Shown here: piece after piece, positions 52,421 through 61,995 of the stretch | Layout: each line of letters begins with the position of its first letter | Position numbering within the stretch: position 1 is the stretch's first letter | Origin: Ornithinibacillus caprae | Lineage (GTDB): Bacteria; Bacillota; Bacilli; Bacillales; Amphibacillaceae | Length of the DNA: 64,000 nucleotides | Direction: 5' to 3' | NCBI RefSeq assembly: GCF_009728145.1 | Contig: NZ_WOCA01000003.1 | Location: 219,875-283,874 of the forward strand | Program-made: the position numbers and the translations under genes | The notes under the pieces: generated by a model | Seen by the model: the letters and a program-made list of their open reading frames with translations, nothing else | Database searches by the model: none | What the model was told of the DNA's origin: nothing

Positions 52421-53887
52421 TCACGTACCACAAAACGTTTGATAAGGTCTATCTGATGGCGCGGGAAGTTTACAATACTCTTTTTGGTCAGGAGAATAAG
52501 CATATGGTTTCGAAAGAACATCAAGTAGTTTCTTCAAAACACTATAATCACCATGTTCAACTGCCGCTTCCAATGCCTCTTCTACTCGGTGATTTCGAGG
52601 TATTACTGATGGGTTATTTTTTCGCATTAATTCTTGAACCTGTTCTTTCGACTCCTGCTGTCTGCTTAATCGATCCTTCCACTGTTCATGCCACTGTTTA
52701 AATTCTTGTGAGGCGAACAGGGTCATTCCTTCCAGCTGATCGATCGTTAATGCACGAAAAGTATTAGTGTAGTCTGCATTATATTTTTTCATTACTTGGA
52801 GAAGAACTTTTATTAAGGATTCATCCTGTCTTTCTTCATTAACTAACCCTAGTTTAGCTCTCATCCCGTCTAGCCAATACTGCTGATATAAATCCGCATA
52901 CTCAGAAAGCACGTTCTTTGCAAGTTCGACTGCCTGATCTTGATCTTCATGCATGAACGGTACCAATGTTTCAGCAAATCGCGTTAGGTTCCATCTACCA
53001 ATACCTGGTTGATTTCCATACGCGTACCTACCTTGGCGATCAATCGAACTGAATACCGTTTCTGGATCATACTCATCCATGAAGGCACATGGACCATAAT
53101 CAATGGTCTCCCCACTTATTGTCATATTGTCCGTGTTCATCACACCATGAATAAAGCCGACCAATTGCCACTTTGCAATTAATGCTGCCTGTCGCTTACT
53201 AACCTCACGAAGCAAGGAAAGATATTTATTTTCATCCGCTTCAACAGCTGGATAATGACGTTTTATTGCATAATCAGCTAGCTGCTGATGTTCTTCATCG
53301 GTTCCCCATCGAATCGAGTATTCGAATGTACCAACGCGTAAATGACTTGCTGCAACTCGAGTTAAAATCGCACCAGGCAGTGCTGTTTCACGCATGACTT
53401 CTTCCCCAGTTGTCACTACCGCTAAACTACGCGTTGTAGGTATTCCTAGTGCATGCATTGCTTCACTAATGATATATTCTCGTAACATCGGTCCGAGTGT
53501 TGCACGACCATCTCCCCCACGGGAATACGGAGTTGCACCTGCTCCCTTGAGTTGAATATCAAAGCGTTCACCTGTTGGCGTATTTTGCTCCCCGATTAGA
53601 ACCGCTCTACCATCACCTAACATCGTAAAGTGACCAAATTGATGTCCTGCATATGCTTGTGCTAGTGGAAAACCACCATCAGGAATATTGTTCCCCGAAA
53701 ATACTTCTATTCCCTCTTGACTTTGAAGAGTCTGGGCTTCTAATCCTAGCGATTTTGCCAGCGGTTCATTAAATATTCTTAATTGTGGCGAACGAACTGG
53801 TGTTGGATTTTGTTTGGTGAAATAGGCTTCTGGTAGTTGCGAATACGTATTGTCAAAGTTCCACCCTATATTCTTTTTATTTGTCAT
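52421..53887 (-). CDS. selO: Protein adenylyltransferase SelO (YdiU/UPF0061)
   Basis: 488 residues from ATG 53887 (AAAGG ten bases upstream); an in-frame ATG 18 bp earlier lacks spacing. Pseudokinase-fold signature blocks: [59 protein letters not shown] and [10 protein letters not shown]. SelO transfers AMP to Ser/Thr/Tyr of target proteins and is linked to redox stress. Bacterial forms lack the C-terminal selenocysteine of eukaryotes, as here (it ends YQTFCGT). Confidence 0.93.
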   Translation of the reverse strand: MTNKKNIGWNFDNTYSQLPEAYFTKQNPTPVRSPQLRIFNEPLAKSLGLEAQTLQSQEGIEVFSGNNIPDGGFPLAQAYAGHQFGHFTMLGDGRAVLIGEQNTPTGERFDIQLKGAGATPYSRGGDGRATLGPMLREYIISEAMHALGIPTTRSLAVVTTGEEVMRETALPGAILTRVAASHLRVGTFEYSIRWGTDEEHQQLADYAIKRHYPAVEADENKYLSLLREVSKRQAALIAKWQLVGFIHGVMNTDNMTISGETIDYGPCAFMDEYDPETVFSSIDRQGRYAYGNQPGIGRWNLTRFAETLVPFMHEDQDQAVELAKNVLSEYADLYQQYWLDGMRAKLGLVNEERQDESLIKVLLQVMKKYNADYTNTFRALTIDQLEGMTLFASQEFKQWHEQWKDRLSRQQESKEQVQELMRKNNPSVIPRNHRVEEALEAAVEHGDYSVLKKLLDVLSKPYAYSPDQKEYCKLPAPSDRPYQTFCGT

Positions 53888-53970
53888 TACATCATTACCT
53901 TTCATTTATTAAATACATTTTTACGTTTCCCTTATTTATTATATTTAACATTAAATGAAGTAAAATAAAA

Positions 53971-54118
53971 AGAGATAGAACTTCACTCATTTATGAAGGG
54001 AGTTTATCTCTAATATTGAGTGAGAGGAAAATCAACTCATATGCTGTAGCATAGCGCAGGCGAGCGATACAGCTTTTATAGCCTATCTCTACCCTTCGAC
54101 TAAAAGGGTTGTTTTATG
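53971..54118 (+). other. Candidate structured leader RNA
   Basis: AGAGATA-G-AACT (53971-53982) pairs with AGTTTATCTCT (54001-54011); a second TATCTCT at 54084-54090 could compete for the same strand. Between them are TTGAGT/ACTCA and GCTGTA/TACAGC hairpins, the latter enclosing CGC/GCG. ACCCTT / AAGGGT with TTGTTTT (54091-54116) ends it like a terminator. It lies upstream of the broken Xre gene. Confidence 0.4.
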
Positions 54119-54189
54119 TCAAAAGTAGCGCATTTTCATTGAAGGATTAACGGCTCACTATTAAGAATTTAAATTGTGAGGTGTTAATT

Positions 54190-54386
54190 ATGAAAAATAA
54201 TTTAGAAAAGATTCGAAAAGAGCAAGGCTGTTTAAAGGGTTGGATTGCAGAAAAAGCTGGTGTTATACCAAACACAATAACCGATTTAATAAACGGTACC
54301 GAACCAAAACTTAGTACAGCATATAAAGTTGCCCGAGGTTAAATAAGTCAGTTTATGATATATGGCCAGATGAGGCTTTTTATTGA
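54190..54386 (+). pseudogene. Frameshifted Xre-family (HTH) regulator
   Basis: ATG 54190 behind GTGAGGTG reads a 50-residue Cro/CI-like HTH (WIAEKAGVIPNTITDLINGT.. LSTAYKVARG) and stops at 54340. One missing T restores frame and continues LNKSVYDIWPDEAFY to a TGA at 54384, which is the usual end of this roughly 65-residue family. The gene is thus broken by a single-base deletion, if the sequence is right. 54387-54620 holds no recognisable gene. Confidence 0.75.
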
Positions 54387-54620
54387 ACAATATGATGATA
54401 TTGATGTATCAATTCATCAGTTATTTCATGATTTTGATTCTTTACGTATACTCTTTGCCAGGGCACGCCTCTTTACTTAAAAAAATCGGTTGATTGGCAT
54501 AAAAGCCGAAGCGATACATTTGATAACCAAATTAAAAGGGCAATTATCCATAACACTCTAGCTTCTATAACTGCATAACCTATTAAAGAAAATCGAATCT
54601 AAATATGGAGGGTTGGACAA

Positions 54621-54815
54621 ATGGGTAATAATAGAGAATTTGATAACATTTCTAAAAAGAGTATAGATATGCTTATTAACTCAACATTTAAGCGACATGG
54701 AATAAGCCTAGATAAACCCCAAAGGCTCAATCTAAAGGAAAAGCAGGAATTAAAAAAATTAGTCAGAGACTTACAAAAGGGTGTAAACTCCTTAACAAGA
54801 ACAACGAAAAAATGA
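54621..54815 (+). CDS. Small basic protein next to CotX, probable coat-cluster member
   Basis: 64 residues, ATG behind GGAGGG. Charged and helical (KEKQELKKLVRDLQKG) with a basic C-terminus RTTKK. Its own terminator follows. Small genes of this sort often accompany cotX-type genes; that link is inference. Confidence 0.5.
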   Translation: MGNNREFDNISKKSIDMLINSTFKRHGISLDKPQRLNLKEKQELKKLVRDLQKGVNSLTRTTKK

Positions 54816-54830
54816 TTGTTCCTTAAAGAA

Positions 54831-54873
54831 AAAGAATGGGCGCTAAGTAACAGCATGTTCCATTCTTTTTTTC
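54831..54873 (+). terminator. Intrinsic terminator
   Basis: AAAGAATGG / CCATTCTTT followed by T-rich sequence, 16 bp after the small gene stop. Confidence 0.8.
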
Positions 54874-54983
54874 TTTTAAATAGATAAAAGCACATTTTCT
54901 ACGCACTAGTCTTAAGCCTTTCCTTTTCCTAGACTATTCACATACAGTGTAATGTAAATTTATTATTTTAGGGAGGAGAATAA

Positions 54984-55454
54984 ATGATGGAAAGTAGAGT
55001 ATGGGAAGGAGAAAAACCTATGGTAAGTGGTAGACAGGTAAGTAATTGGAATGCACTTGACCCAACAAGTGTTCATCCTTTAGAAAACGAAACACAAGAT
55101 GCTGGTCAAATAATAAAATCTATCCAACAGTCATTTGAATCTATTATAATTAAGGATTCAGCTGATGTTGAAGTAACAAGCACTGATACCCAAGCGGCTA
55201 TCAACCTGCAAGTTGCCCTTCAAGCAGCAATTTCATTAGTAATAAGCTTATCAATCGCTGATAGTGATAAGGCTGAGAGAGTAACACAAGATTTACTATC
55301 TAGATTAACATCCAATCAAGTAAACAGACAACAAACGTATATTGAAAATTCTCGTGGGGTTAAAGTCTCTACAACAGATACAGATGTAGCAGTAAATGCG
55401 CAAGTGCTATTACAAGTTTTACTTGCTTTAGTTGCTAAAATAAACATCCTGTAA
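54984..55454 (+). CDS. cotX: CotX-like spore coat protein
   Basis: 156 residues, ATG behind GGAGGAGAATAA. Two copies of the CotX/CotV domain: IIIKDSADVEVTSTDTQAAI NLQVALQ (about 52-88) and YIENSRGVKVSTTDTDVAVN AQVLLQ (about 118-156). Domain of insoluble coat/crust proteins of Bacillus spores. A CATACAGT sequence about 35-45 bp before the start resembles sigma-E/K -10 boxes. It lies inside the island-like patch near tRNA-Val. Confidence 0.85.
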   Translation: MMESRVWEGEKPMVSGRQVSNWNALDPTSVHPLENETQDAGQIIKSIQQSFESIIIKDSADVEVTSTDTQAAINLQVALQAAISLVISLSIADSDKAERVTQDLLSRLTSNQVNRQQTYIENSRGVKVSTTDTDVAVNAQVLLQVLLALVAKINIL

Positions 55455-55822
55455 TATGAAGTTAAGCCGACCTAATGGGTCGGCAATGTACATTAAGTAT
55501 AGCTTATTAAACCGTTTTGGTTGGTTATTCCTTACAATTGGGTGTGAATTCTGAATAAGGCTTTTGCCTTTTCTTGTTGAAGTAAAGTGGGGCGTTAGCA
55601 ATAAGAAGCTTATAAATAAAAGGCTGGAGAAAAACCTTAATGGGTTCGGTTGATGGGGAGAAAAATACTAATTACCCTATAAATAACAGGCTAAGTAGTA
55701 TATATTTCAACAGTAAATTGGTAATATAAATGGCAAGTAAAAACGCTCAGATTATTTCTGAGCGTTTTTTGATGATATATTTTACTAACATAATTGAACT
55801 AACGCACCTTTTAGTGAAAAAT
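55455..55822. other. Gene-free stretch with two hairpins
   Basis: 368 bp. GCCGACC-taat-GGGTCGGC at 55468-55486 has no T-run; AACGCTCAG / CTGAGCGTT at 55742-55766 has A's before and T's after, so a two-way terminator between cotX-like and DJ-1 genes. The middle shows no intact gene. Confidence 0.6.
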
Positions 55823-56446
55823 TTATATTGTAAATTCAATAGTTTTAGCAGTTCTTTCAGCAGTAGATTTTCCCAAAATTTGCTCAACAATATATAGTGC
55901 CATGTTTATTCCTGAAGAAACTCCACCAGAAGATATGATGTTGTCATCCTGTACAACTTTTCTATCGGATAAAACTTGAATCTCAGGATACTTTTCTTGT
56001 AGCAATTTCAATGCTAAATGGTGAGTAGTTGCATTCTTTCCATCTAACAAGCCAGTTTCTCCTAATATGTACGCTCCAGTACAAACAGAACATATATATT
56101 CAATAATTTTATGTTTAATAATCCAATCTATTATCTTTTGGTTTTTAGCCATAGATTGCACCGCTCTTAAGGGACCACCTGGAACAATTAGAATATCTAA
56201 ATCAGGACTATCATTAATGCTAAAATCAGGTTGTACTTTTATCCCTGAATGAGTTTTTATTTCCATTCCTGTTTCTGAAAGAGTAAATACCTCAAATGGT
56301 CTCTTTGGTAATAAATTCTTTTTGTAAAGGGTTAATGCTTGTTCGGCTTTATTATTTGCAGTTAATGATAAAACCTCAGCGGGACCAGTAAAATCTAAAA
56401 CATCTACATAGTCAAACAGTAAAATTCCGACCTTTCGCTTTTTCAT
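55823..56446 (-). CDS. DJ-1/PfpI family protein
   Basis: 207 residues. Class I glutamine-amidotransferase-like fold with the nucleophile-elbow Cys in YICSVCTGAYILGE (about 115-128), an N-terminal KVGILLFDYVDVLDFTGPAEVL and the later TTHHLALKLL. Members are chaperones, glyoxalases/deglycases or regulators without an attached HTH; this one lacks any HTH. ATG follows GAGGAG. Confidence 0.85.
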   Translation of the reverse strand: MKKRKVGILLFDYVDVLDFTGPAEVLSLTANNKAEQALTLYKKNLLPKRPFEVFTLSETGMEIKTHSGIKVQPDFSINDSPDLDILIVPGGPLRAVQSMAKNQKIIDWIIKHKIIEYICSVCTGAYILGETGLLDGKNATTHHLALKLLQEKYPEIQVLSDRKVVQDDNIISSGGVSSGINMALYIVEQILGKSTAERTAKTIEFTI

Positions 56447-56580
56447 TTTTTGTATCTCCTCTTCCTAAAATTACTTATTTAGAATTAACTCTTCTTACAC
56501 TTTCCTGCCTCTTTAGTTTAAGAATATCATTTCACAATCTATATATTTATTTTAACATTAATTTCTTATTTACCTTTTAA

Positions 56581-56608
56581 AAAAATAAGTTCACTTGATA
56601 AAGTGAAC
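56581..56608 (-). terminator. Intrinsic terminator
   Basis: Minus strand GTTCACTT / AAGTGAAC with a 4-nt loop, then TATTTTTTT, starting at the stop of the transposase remnant. Confidence 0.75.
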
Positions 56609-57444
56609 TATCTTAAATAAATTATATCTTTCAAATCAAATACTTTCTCGGTTAAACCTAATCGTTGTACAGGAGTTTTAATTGTTCCGTTTGTTTTATA
56701 GGCAAAACAAAAATTATAATAGGTACTTAGTATAGTAATAGCCATCTGAGCATACCTCGGTTTGAAGTTTGAATAAATATAACTTTTCCCATCCCCACGA
56801 GCAGTTATTAGAGGTCTTTCTAATATGGATAGCCTTCTTCGAATCTGTTGAATAAAGGTGTTTGTAGCATTATCATTTACATTCAATATTAAGGAAGCAA
56901 CATCTTTTGGTTCTAGAGATGATAGGTTTGTTGTACAATCTACTGAACGAAAGCCTCTATCAATTGTCGCAAGAGGGTGATGTATTGGATTATCAGCATA
57001 TTCTAAATGCGTTCCTAAAGCAGTTGTTACCTCTTTGTGAAATGAATGGTTCTCGAACAATTCTTGTAGTTGTAAGAATGCCAATTTTCTTAGAGACCTT
57101 GTTCCAAGTCCTCGCATCGTTCTCCAATTAATCAAATCAACTCTTGCTTGTACAAATTCTTCACGAGGCTGTTTCCTTGTTTTACTCTTATCGGTTTGAC
57201 ATAGAAAATGATGAGCATCAGATTGCCTAATTTCCTTCGAAAAGACTCGATTGACAGAAGTAATAAGGGAATGGTCCTCATCGGCCACAAAACGCCATTC
57301 TGAGGCTTGTACAAGGCGTTTAATCAACCATAGGTGTGCAATCGTTGTGTAAGTCGAATCAACGTGTAAGCAATCTGTATACTTCATTCTCCGTTCTACA
57401 AATTCCAACTCTTTATAGTAATCTGATTTACAGTAACTCGTTAG
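56608..57444 (-). pseudogene. 5'-truncated transposase
   Basis: The frame is open from 57444, without a suitable start: the polypeptide begins in mid-family (TSYCKSDYYKELEFVERR) and runs 266 residues or more to LGLTEKVFDLKDIIYLR. Segments NPIHHPLATIDRGFRS, ERPLITARGDGKSYIYS and AQMAITILSTYYNF resemble unclassified insertion-element proteins of Bacillus (integrase-like/DDE type). The N-terminal portion has been deleted. No flanking inverted repeats were found. Confidence 0.7.
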
Positions 57445-57569
57445 CTAAATAAAAGAAGATGACCGCATCTCTTACCATGTGGCCATCTCCTAATACTGTG
57501 TCTATTGCGTGCGTACAGCTACAAGTGCTGATATCATTACCTTTTTTCCAATTCAGTTGAACCCAATCT

Positions 57570-57961
57570 TACTACTTAATTTCCCTTGATATCCCGCTAC
57601 CATTAACCCCGATAGCTGAAGAAGCTTCACACTTATTGGAATATTTAGAATCAGAAGTCAGAGTTCCACACTGGCAAATAATCATTAAGCTTGCTATTAC
57701 TACTGGTATGCGCCGTTCTAAGTTGTATGGTTTGGAATTTAAACATTTCGATTACAAAAAAAGTATTGTACATGTTGAACAGGCTCTGACATATTCAAAA
57801 GATGATGGATACCAGGTTCAGAAATTAGAAATGGGAATATATCAGCAAATCATCGAAATGTTGTTATTTCGCAAACTTTAATCGAACCAATAAAAAAATT
57901 GGAAGTGCAGCGTAAAAAAGAAAGACTTAAAATTACCATTTCGTCGGCAAAAACAATGTAA
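57570..57961 (+). pseudogene. Tyrosine-recombinase (phage-type integrase) fragment
   Basis: An open frame from about 57582 reads PLTPIAEEASHLLEYLESE, then LAITTGMRRSKLYGLEFKHFDY, the beginning of the catalytic domain with the first active-site Arg (GMRR). A frameshift near 57850 moves to a second frame (NHRNVVISQTLIEPIKKLEV..KKERLK). The C-terminal HxxR/Tyr part is missing. It lies directly beside the 3' end of tRNA-Val, the classical place for such genes. Confidence 0.75.
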
Positions 57962-57973
57962 AAAGATACTAGC

Positions 57974-58005
57974 GCCAATTCCTAACTAACAAGGAATGGC
58001 TTTTT
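57974..58005 (+). terminator. Intrinsic terminator
   Basis: GCCAATTCCT / AGGAATGGC (one bulge) then TTTTTA, between the integrase fragment and tRNA-Val. Confidence 0.75.
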
Positions 58006-58022
58006 ATCAATGGTTCTGAGTA

Positions 58023-58095
58023 TGATTCCGATTGGGCTCGAACCAACGACCTCCACCCTGTCAAGGTGGCGCTCTCCCAGCTGAGCTACGGAATC
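58023..58095 (-). tRNA. tRNA-Val (anticodon GAC)
   Basis: Minus strand folds into a standard cloverleaf: acceptor GATTCCG/CGGAATC, D-arm GCTC/GAGC, anticodon arm CCACC-TTGACAG-GGTGG giving GAC, T-arm with TTCGAGC. No CCA is encoded (TAC follows the discriminator A). It is a probable attachment site for the adjoining integrase relic. Confidence 0.95.
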
Positions 58096-58282
58096 GTATA
58101 ATAATATATAACTGATTTAATTATATGTAGTCTAGTAATATCTGTCAATAAGAAATAAAAAGCATCTCATTGAATAATTTGTCGTACAATTCTTTCAAAA
58201 TAAACTTCATTTTTAATAATAAAGATCATTCCTCAAACAACTAATCAGGCAAGAAAAACACAACCTTCCAAACAACCCACCA

Positions 58283-58307
58283 ATTTATTTCGAGTTCAGA
58301 AATAAAT
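58283..58307. promoter_or_regulatory. Inverted repeat upstream of ABC exporter
   Basis: ATTTATTT / AAATAAAT 8-bp arms with a 9-nt centre, ending 3 bp before the -35 box: a possible repressor or activator site. The rest of 58096-58282 shows nothing I can name. Confidence 0.4.
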
Positions 58308-58309
58308 AT

Positions 58310-58339
58310 TTGGAAATATAGTTGTATATCCATTATAAT
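58310..58339 (+). promoter_or_regulatory. Sigma-A-type promoter of ABC exporter operon
   Basis: TTGGAA, 18-bp spacer and TATAAT, 55 bp upstream of the first exporter gene. Confidence 0.55.
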
Positions 58340-58394
58340 TAAACAATAATAATTTTTTATTTAAACAAAGAATTTTGACAACGGGGGTTTATTC

Positions 58395-60125
58395 GTGAAA
58401 ACAGTCTTATCATCCTTAAAGAACTACAAACTACCGGCTTTTGTTGCCTTTAGTCTCATGCTGATTGAATTAGCAGTCGAGCTGTTACTTCCTTTCTTCT
58501 TAGGGAAAATGATTAATAATGGGGTTATGGCACAGGACTTAAATAATATTATCATGTGGGGAAGTATCATGATCGGGCTTGCGATCTTTTCCTTTATTTC
58601 TGGAATTATTAATTCATTCTTTGCTTCACACGTAAGCTGGGGATTTGCTCATGATATGCGTGAAAGACTATTCCGTAAGGTTCAGGCATTTTCATTTGCT
58701 AATTTAAATAAATATCCAACGTCTGGATTAATGACGCGCTTCACTAACGATGTACGCCAAATACAAAACACGATTTTTATGGCACTTCGAATTATGGTAA
58801 AAGCGCCATTACTAGTTGCGGGTGGCGTTATTATGGCTTTCATCGTAAATCCACGATTAGCCGTTATTTTCCTCATAACCGTTCCGCTTCTCATCGGATT
58901 TTTATTATGGGTCCTCAAAAAAGCTACAAAAATGTTTGATCGTGTACAACGTAGTGTCGATTATGTAAACCGTGTTATGCAGGAAAATTTGGCTGGAATG
59001 CGTTTGATTAAGGCTTTCTTCCGTCGTAATTACGAAGAAAATCGCTTTATGACTGCAAATACACGTTTAAAAAATAATACCCGTACAACATTCCGTTTTG
59101 TTGAGGCATCCATGCCAGTTTTACTGTTCATCATGAACGTTAGCTTAATCGCGATCCTTTGGTTTGGCAATGCGCAATCTCTAGCAGGAACTACGGAAGT
59201 TGGGGATGTCGTAGCAATCGTTAATTATGCAATGCGTGTGGCAATGGCAATTTCTATGTTCTCATTTATTATCATGGCTTTCTCGCGTACAAAAGCATCT
59301 GCCGATCGTCTCAGTGACGTATTAAATGAAGAAGTAGATTTATCAGACCGTAAAGATGCCCAGCAAACTCAACCTGTTACAGCTGGGAAAATTGAGTTTC
59401 AAGATGTATCATTCACGTATCCAACGGCAGAGGAACCTATCTTAAAACATATTTCATTCACTGTTCATGCTGGTGAAAAACTAGCAATTATTGGAGCAAC
59501 TGGTGCTGGGAAAACATCATTATTCCAGTTAATCCCACGCCTTTACGATACAACAAAAGGTGAAATTTATATTGATGACAAACCAATCACCTCCTATACA
59601 TTGGACACGTTACGAAGAAGTATTGGTTATGCACCTCAAAGTCCACTGCTATTTAGTGGTCCAATCATCGAAAACATCGCTTGGGGGAAGGACAATGCAA
59701 CACATGATGAGATTTTAAAAGCAGCACAGGATGCACAAATCCACGAAACCATTATGGACTTACCAGACCAATATCATACAAAGGTTGGTCAAAAAGGTGT
59801 TAATCTTTCCGGTGGGCAAAAACAACGTATTTCAATTGCTAGAGCACTGATCCGTAAACCGAAAATCCTCATGCTGGATGACAGTACAAGTGCACTTGAC
59901 TTAGCTACGGAGTCCCGTCTACTTGAGGCCATCCAAGAAGATGTTCATACCATGCTAATCATCACGCAAAAAATATCTACAGCAATGAAGGCTGATCGAA
60001 TTTTGCTAATGGATTATGGAAACATACTTGCAATCGGAACACATGATGAACTCATACGTAGCTCTGATTTATATCGAAAAATTGTTGAATCTCAGTTTGG
60101 AAAGGAGTATCCTCATGTCGATTAA
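58395..60125 (+). CDS. ABC exporter half, non-canonical NBD (YfiB/YheI style)
   Basis: 576 residues: six-helix type I exporter domain (1-320), NBD with Walker A GATGAGKTS and intact signature LSGGQKQR. The Walker B is ILMLDDSTSALD, where Asp replaces the catalytic Glu, and the switch His is Gln (IITQKIS). Such degenerate sites are usual in one half of heterodimeric multidrug exporters. The stop overlaps the partner gene by 11 bp. Start is GTG 58395 behind CGGGGG. Confidence 0.9.
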   Translation: MKTVLSSLKNYKLPAFVAFSLMLIELAVELLLPFFLGKMINNGVMAQDLNNIIMWGSIMIGLAIFSFISGIINSFFASHVSWGFAHDMRERLFRKVQAFSFANLNKYPTSGLMTRFTNDVRQIQNTIFMALRIMVKAPLLVAGGVIMAFIVNPRLAVIFLITVPLLIGFLLWVLKKATKMFDRVQRSVDYVNRVMQENLAGMRLIKAFFRRNYEENRFMTANTRLKNNTRTTFRFVEASMPVLLFIMNVSLIAILWFGNAQSLAGTTEVGDVVAIVNYAMRVAMAISMFSFIIMAFSRTKASADRLSDVLNEEVDLSDRKDAQQTQPVTAGKIEFQDVSFTYPTAEEPILKHISFTVHAGEKLAIIGATGAGKTSLFQLIPRLYDTTKGEIYIDDKPITSYTLDTLRRSIGYAPQSPLLFSGPIIENIAWGKDNATHDEILKAAQDAQIHETIMDLPDQYHTKVGQKGVNLSGGQKQRISIARALIRKPKILMLDDSTSALDLATESRLLEAIQEDVHTMLIITQKISTAMKADRILLMDYGNILAIGTHDELIRSSDLYRKIVESQFGKEYPHVD

Positions 60126-61944
60126 ACAGTTAAAAGAACCTTTTCAATATAAAAAAATTCCAATTGAAAACATATCAGATGAGATTAAACAAAAACGGGC
60201 GAGAAATACAGCTGGAACAATCAAACGAATTTGGTCTTATTTAGCTAGAGAAAAAGCAAAGCTATGGCTAGTAATCTTAATGGTGGTCATGAGCTCTGGC
60301 TTAAGCTTACTTGGCCCTTTTATGGTTGGTATGGCTATCGATGACTATATTGTTGAGAAAGAAGTAGCTGGTCTAGGGACACTCGTTGTCGGATTATTAG
60401 TTGTGTACCTATTCCATTCCCTTTCCATTTTTATGCAGAATTACTGGATGGTTGGGATTGCCCAAAATACTGTTTACGACTTACGATCTGATCTATTTCA
60501 TCAATTCCATCGCTTACCGATCTCTTATTTTGATAAGCGACAGCATGGAGAGTTAATGAGTAGAATTACGAATGATATCGATAATATAAATAACACATTG
60601 AACCAATCGGTGATTCAAATTTTCTCAAGTGTGCTTACCCTTCTTGGAACATTAGCCGTAATGATTTATTTGAGTCCGATTCTAACGGTTGTTACGATGA
60701 CAATTATTCCAGTTATGTTCTTTGCGACTCGCTGGATTACTAGAAGAACTGGTCCATTATATAAATTACAACAAAACGATTTAGGTGATTTAAATGGATA
60801 TGTGGAAGAAATTGTTTCTGGTCAGCATGTTGTAAAAACGTACTCACAAGAACAACGTGTTATTGCCGAATTTGAAGAGAAGAATAAAAAGCTTAATCGC
60901 TCAGGGTTTTGGGCATTAACAATCGCTGGTTTTATCCCTAAAGTAATGAATATGCTTAACTTCATGAGCTTTGGTTTAATCGCACTCGTTGGTGGGATTT
61001 TAGCAATTAACGGAACTGGACTAGTTACCGTTGGGATAATTGTGATTTTCACGGAGTATGCTAGACAATTTACTCGACCACTAAATGAGCTATCAAACCA
61101 ATTTAACGTACTCTTGTCTGCTGTTGCAGGTGCAGAACGCGTGTTTCATGTAATCGATGAAGAGAAAGAAGAAACGGATGAGCATTCTGCGATTGAATTA
61201 CCGGAAACACAAGGACATTTCCAATTTAGGCACGTTTCCTTTGGGTATGAGGATGAAGCTATTTTAAAGGATATTAGCTTTGAAGCGAAGCCTGGTGAAT
61301 CCATTGCATTTGTCGGTCATACTGGTGCTGGGAAAACAACGATTATTAATCTAATTTCACGTTTTTATAATTACGATGGTGGGAAAATTACATTAGACGG
61401 AAAAGAACTGAAGAAAATAAAACGATCTAGCCTACGAAAACATATGGCATTTGTACTTCAAGACTCCTTCCTATTCCATGATACTATTCGTGAAAATATT
61501 CGTTATGGAAGATTGGACGCAACTGATGAAGAAGTAACAGAAGCAGCCAAAAAAGCTAATGCACATGAATTTATTACTCAATTGCCTGATGGATATGATA
61601 CGGTATTAGACCAAGAAGGTAGTGGTATCAGTCAAGGGCAAAAGCAATTGTTAACCATTGCTCGAGCATTTATTGCGGAACCTTCTATCCTTGTGTTAGA
61701 TGAAGCAACTAGTAATATCGACACCATTACCGAATTAAAAATTCAAGAAGCACTGAAAAAATTAATGGACGGTAGAACGAGCTTTATTATTGCTCACCGC
61801 TTGAATACTATCCAAGAAGCAGATAAGATTATCTTGTTAAAGCATGGCGAAATCATGGAGCAAGGCAGTCACGAGGAATTATTGCAACTTAGAAGAAATT
61901 ATTTTGATCTATACAAAGGTCAGTTACAAGAGGTAGGTAGTTAA
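60115..61944 (+). CDS. ABC exporter half, canonical NBD (YfiC/YheH style)
   Basis: 609 residues from ATG 60115 (AAAGGAG upstream in the end of the first gene); earlier in-frame start 60016 only retranslates the partner. N-terminal extension of about 40 residues, six-helix domain, NBD with Walker A GHTGAGKTT, Walker B ILVLDEATSNID with Glu, and His switch IIAHRLN. Its signature is ISQGQKQL rather than LSGGQ. Combined with the partner: one good and one degenerate ATP site. Function: export of hydrophobic drugs or lipids, inferred. Confidence 0.9.
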   Translation: MSIKQLKEPFQYKKIPIENISDEIKQKRARNTAGTIKRIWSYLAREKAKLWLVILMVVMSSGLSLLGPFMVGMAIDDYIVEKEVAGLGTLVVGLLVVYLFHSLSIFMQNYWMVGIAQNTVYDLRSDLFHQFHRLPISYFDKRQHGELMSRITNDIDNINNTLNQSVIQIFSSVLTLLGTLAVMIYLSPILTVVTMTIIPVMFFATRWITRRTGPLYKLQQNDLGDLNGYVEEIVSGQHVVKTYSQEQRVIAEFEEKNKKLNRSGFWALTIAGFIPKVMNMLNFMSFGLIALVGGILAINGTGLVTVGIIVIFTEYARQFTRPLNELSNQFNVLLSAVAGAERVFHVIDEEKEETDEHSAIELPETQGHFQFRHVSFGYEDEAILKDISFEAKPGESIAFVGHTGAGKTTIINLISRFYNYDGGKITLDGKELKKIKRSSLRKHMAFVLQDSFLFHDTIRENIRYGRLDATDEEVTEAAKKANAHEFITQLPDGYDTVLDQEGSGISQGQKQLLTIARAFIAEPSILVLDEATSNIDTITELKIQEALKKLMDGRTSFIIAHRLNTIQEADKIILLKHGEIMEQGSHEELLQLRRNYFDLYKGQLQEVGS

Positions 61945-61995
61945 GAAAAATGGTACACTAGGATTATTAGGCAGTTTGAAAGTGAGGGTTTCGTT

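Noticed and set aside
56608..57444. Complete insertion sequence
   Set aside because: The transposase lacks its N-terminal part and no terminal inverted repeats or target duplication could be found.
58340..58394. Leader-peptide attenuator like that of BmrCD
   Set aside because: Only 55 bp separate the promoter from the gene; no small ORF or terminator hairpin is present.
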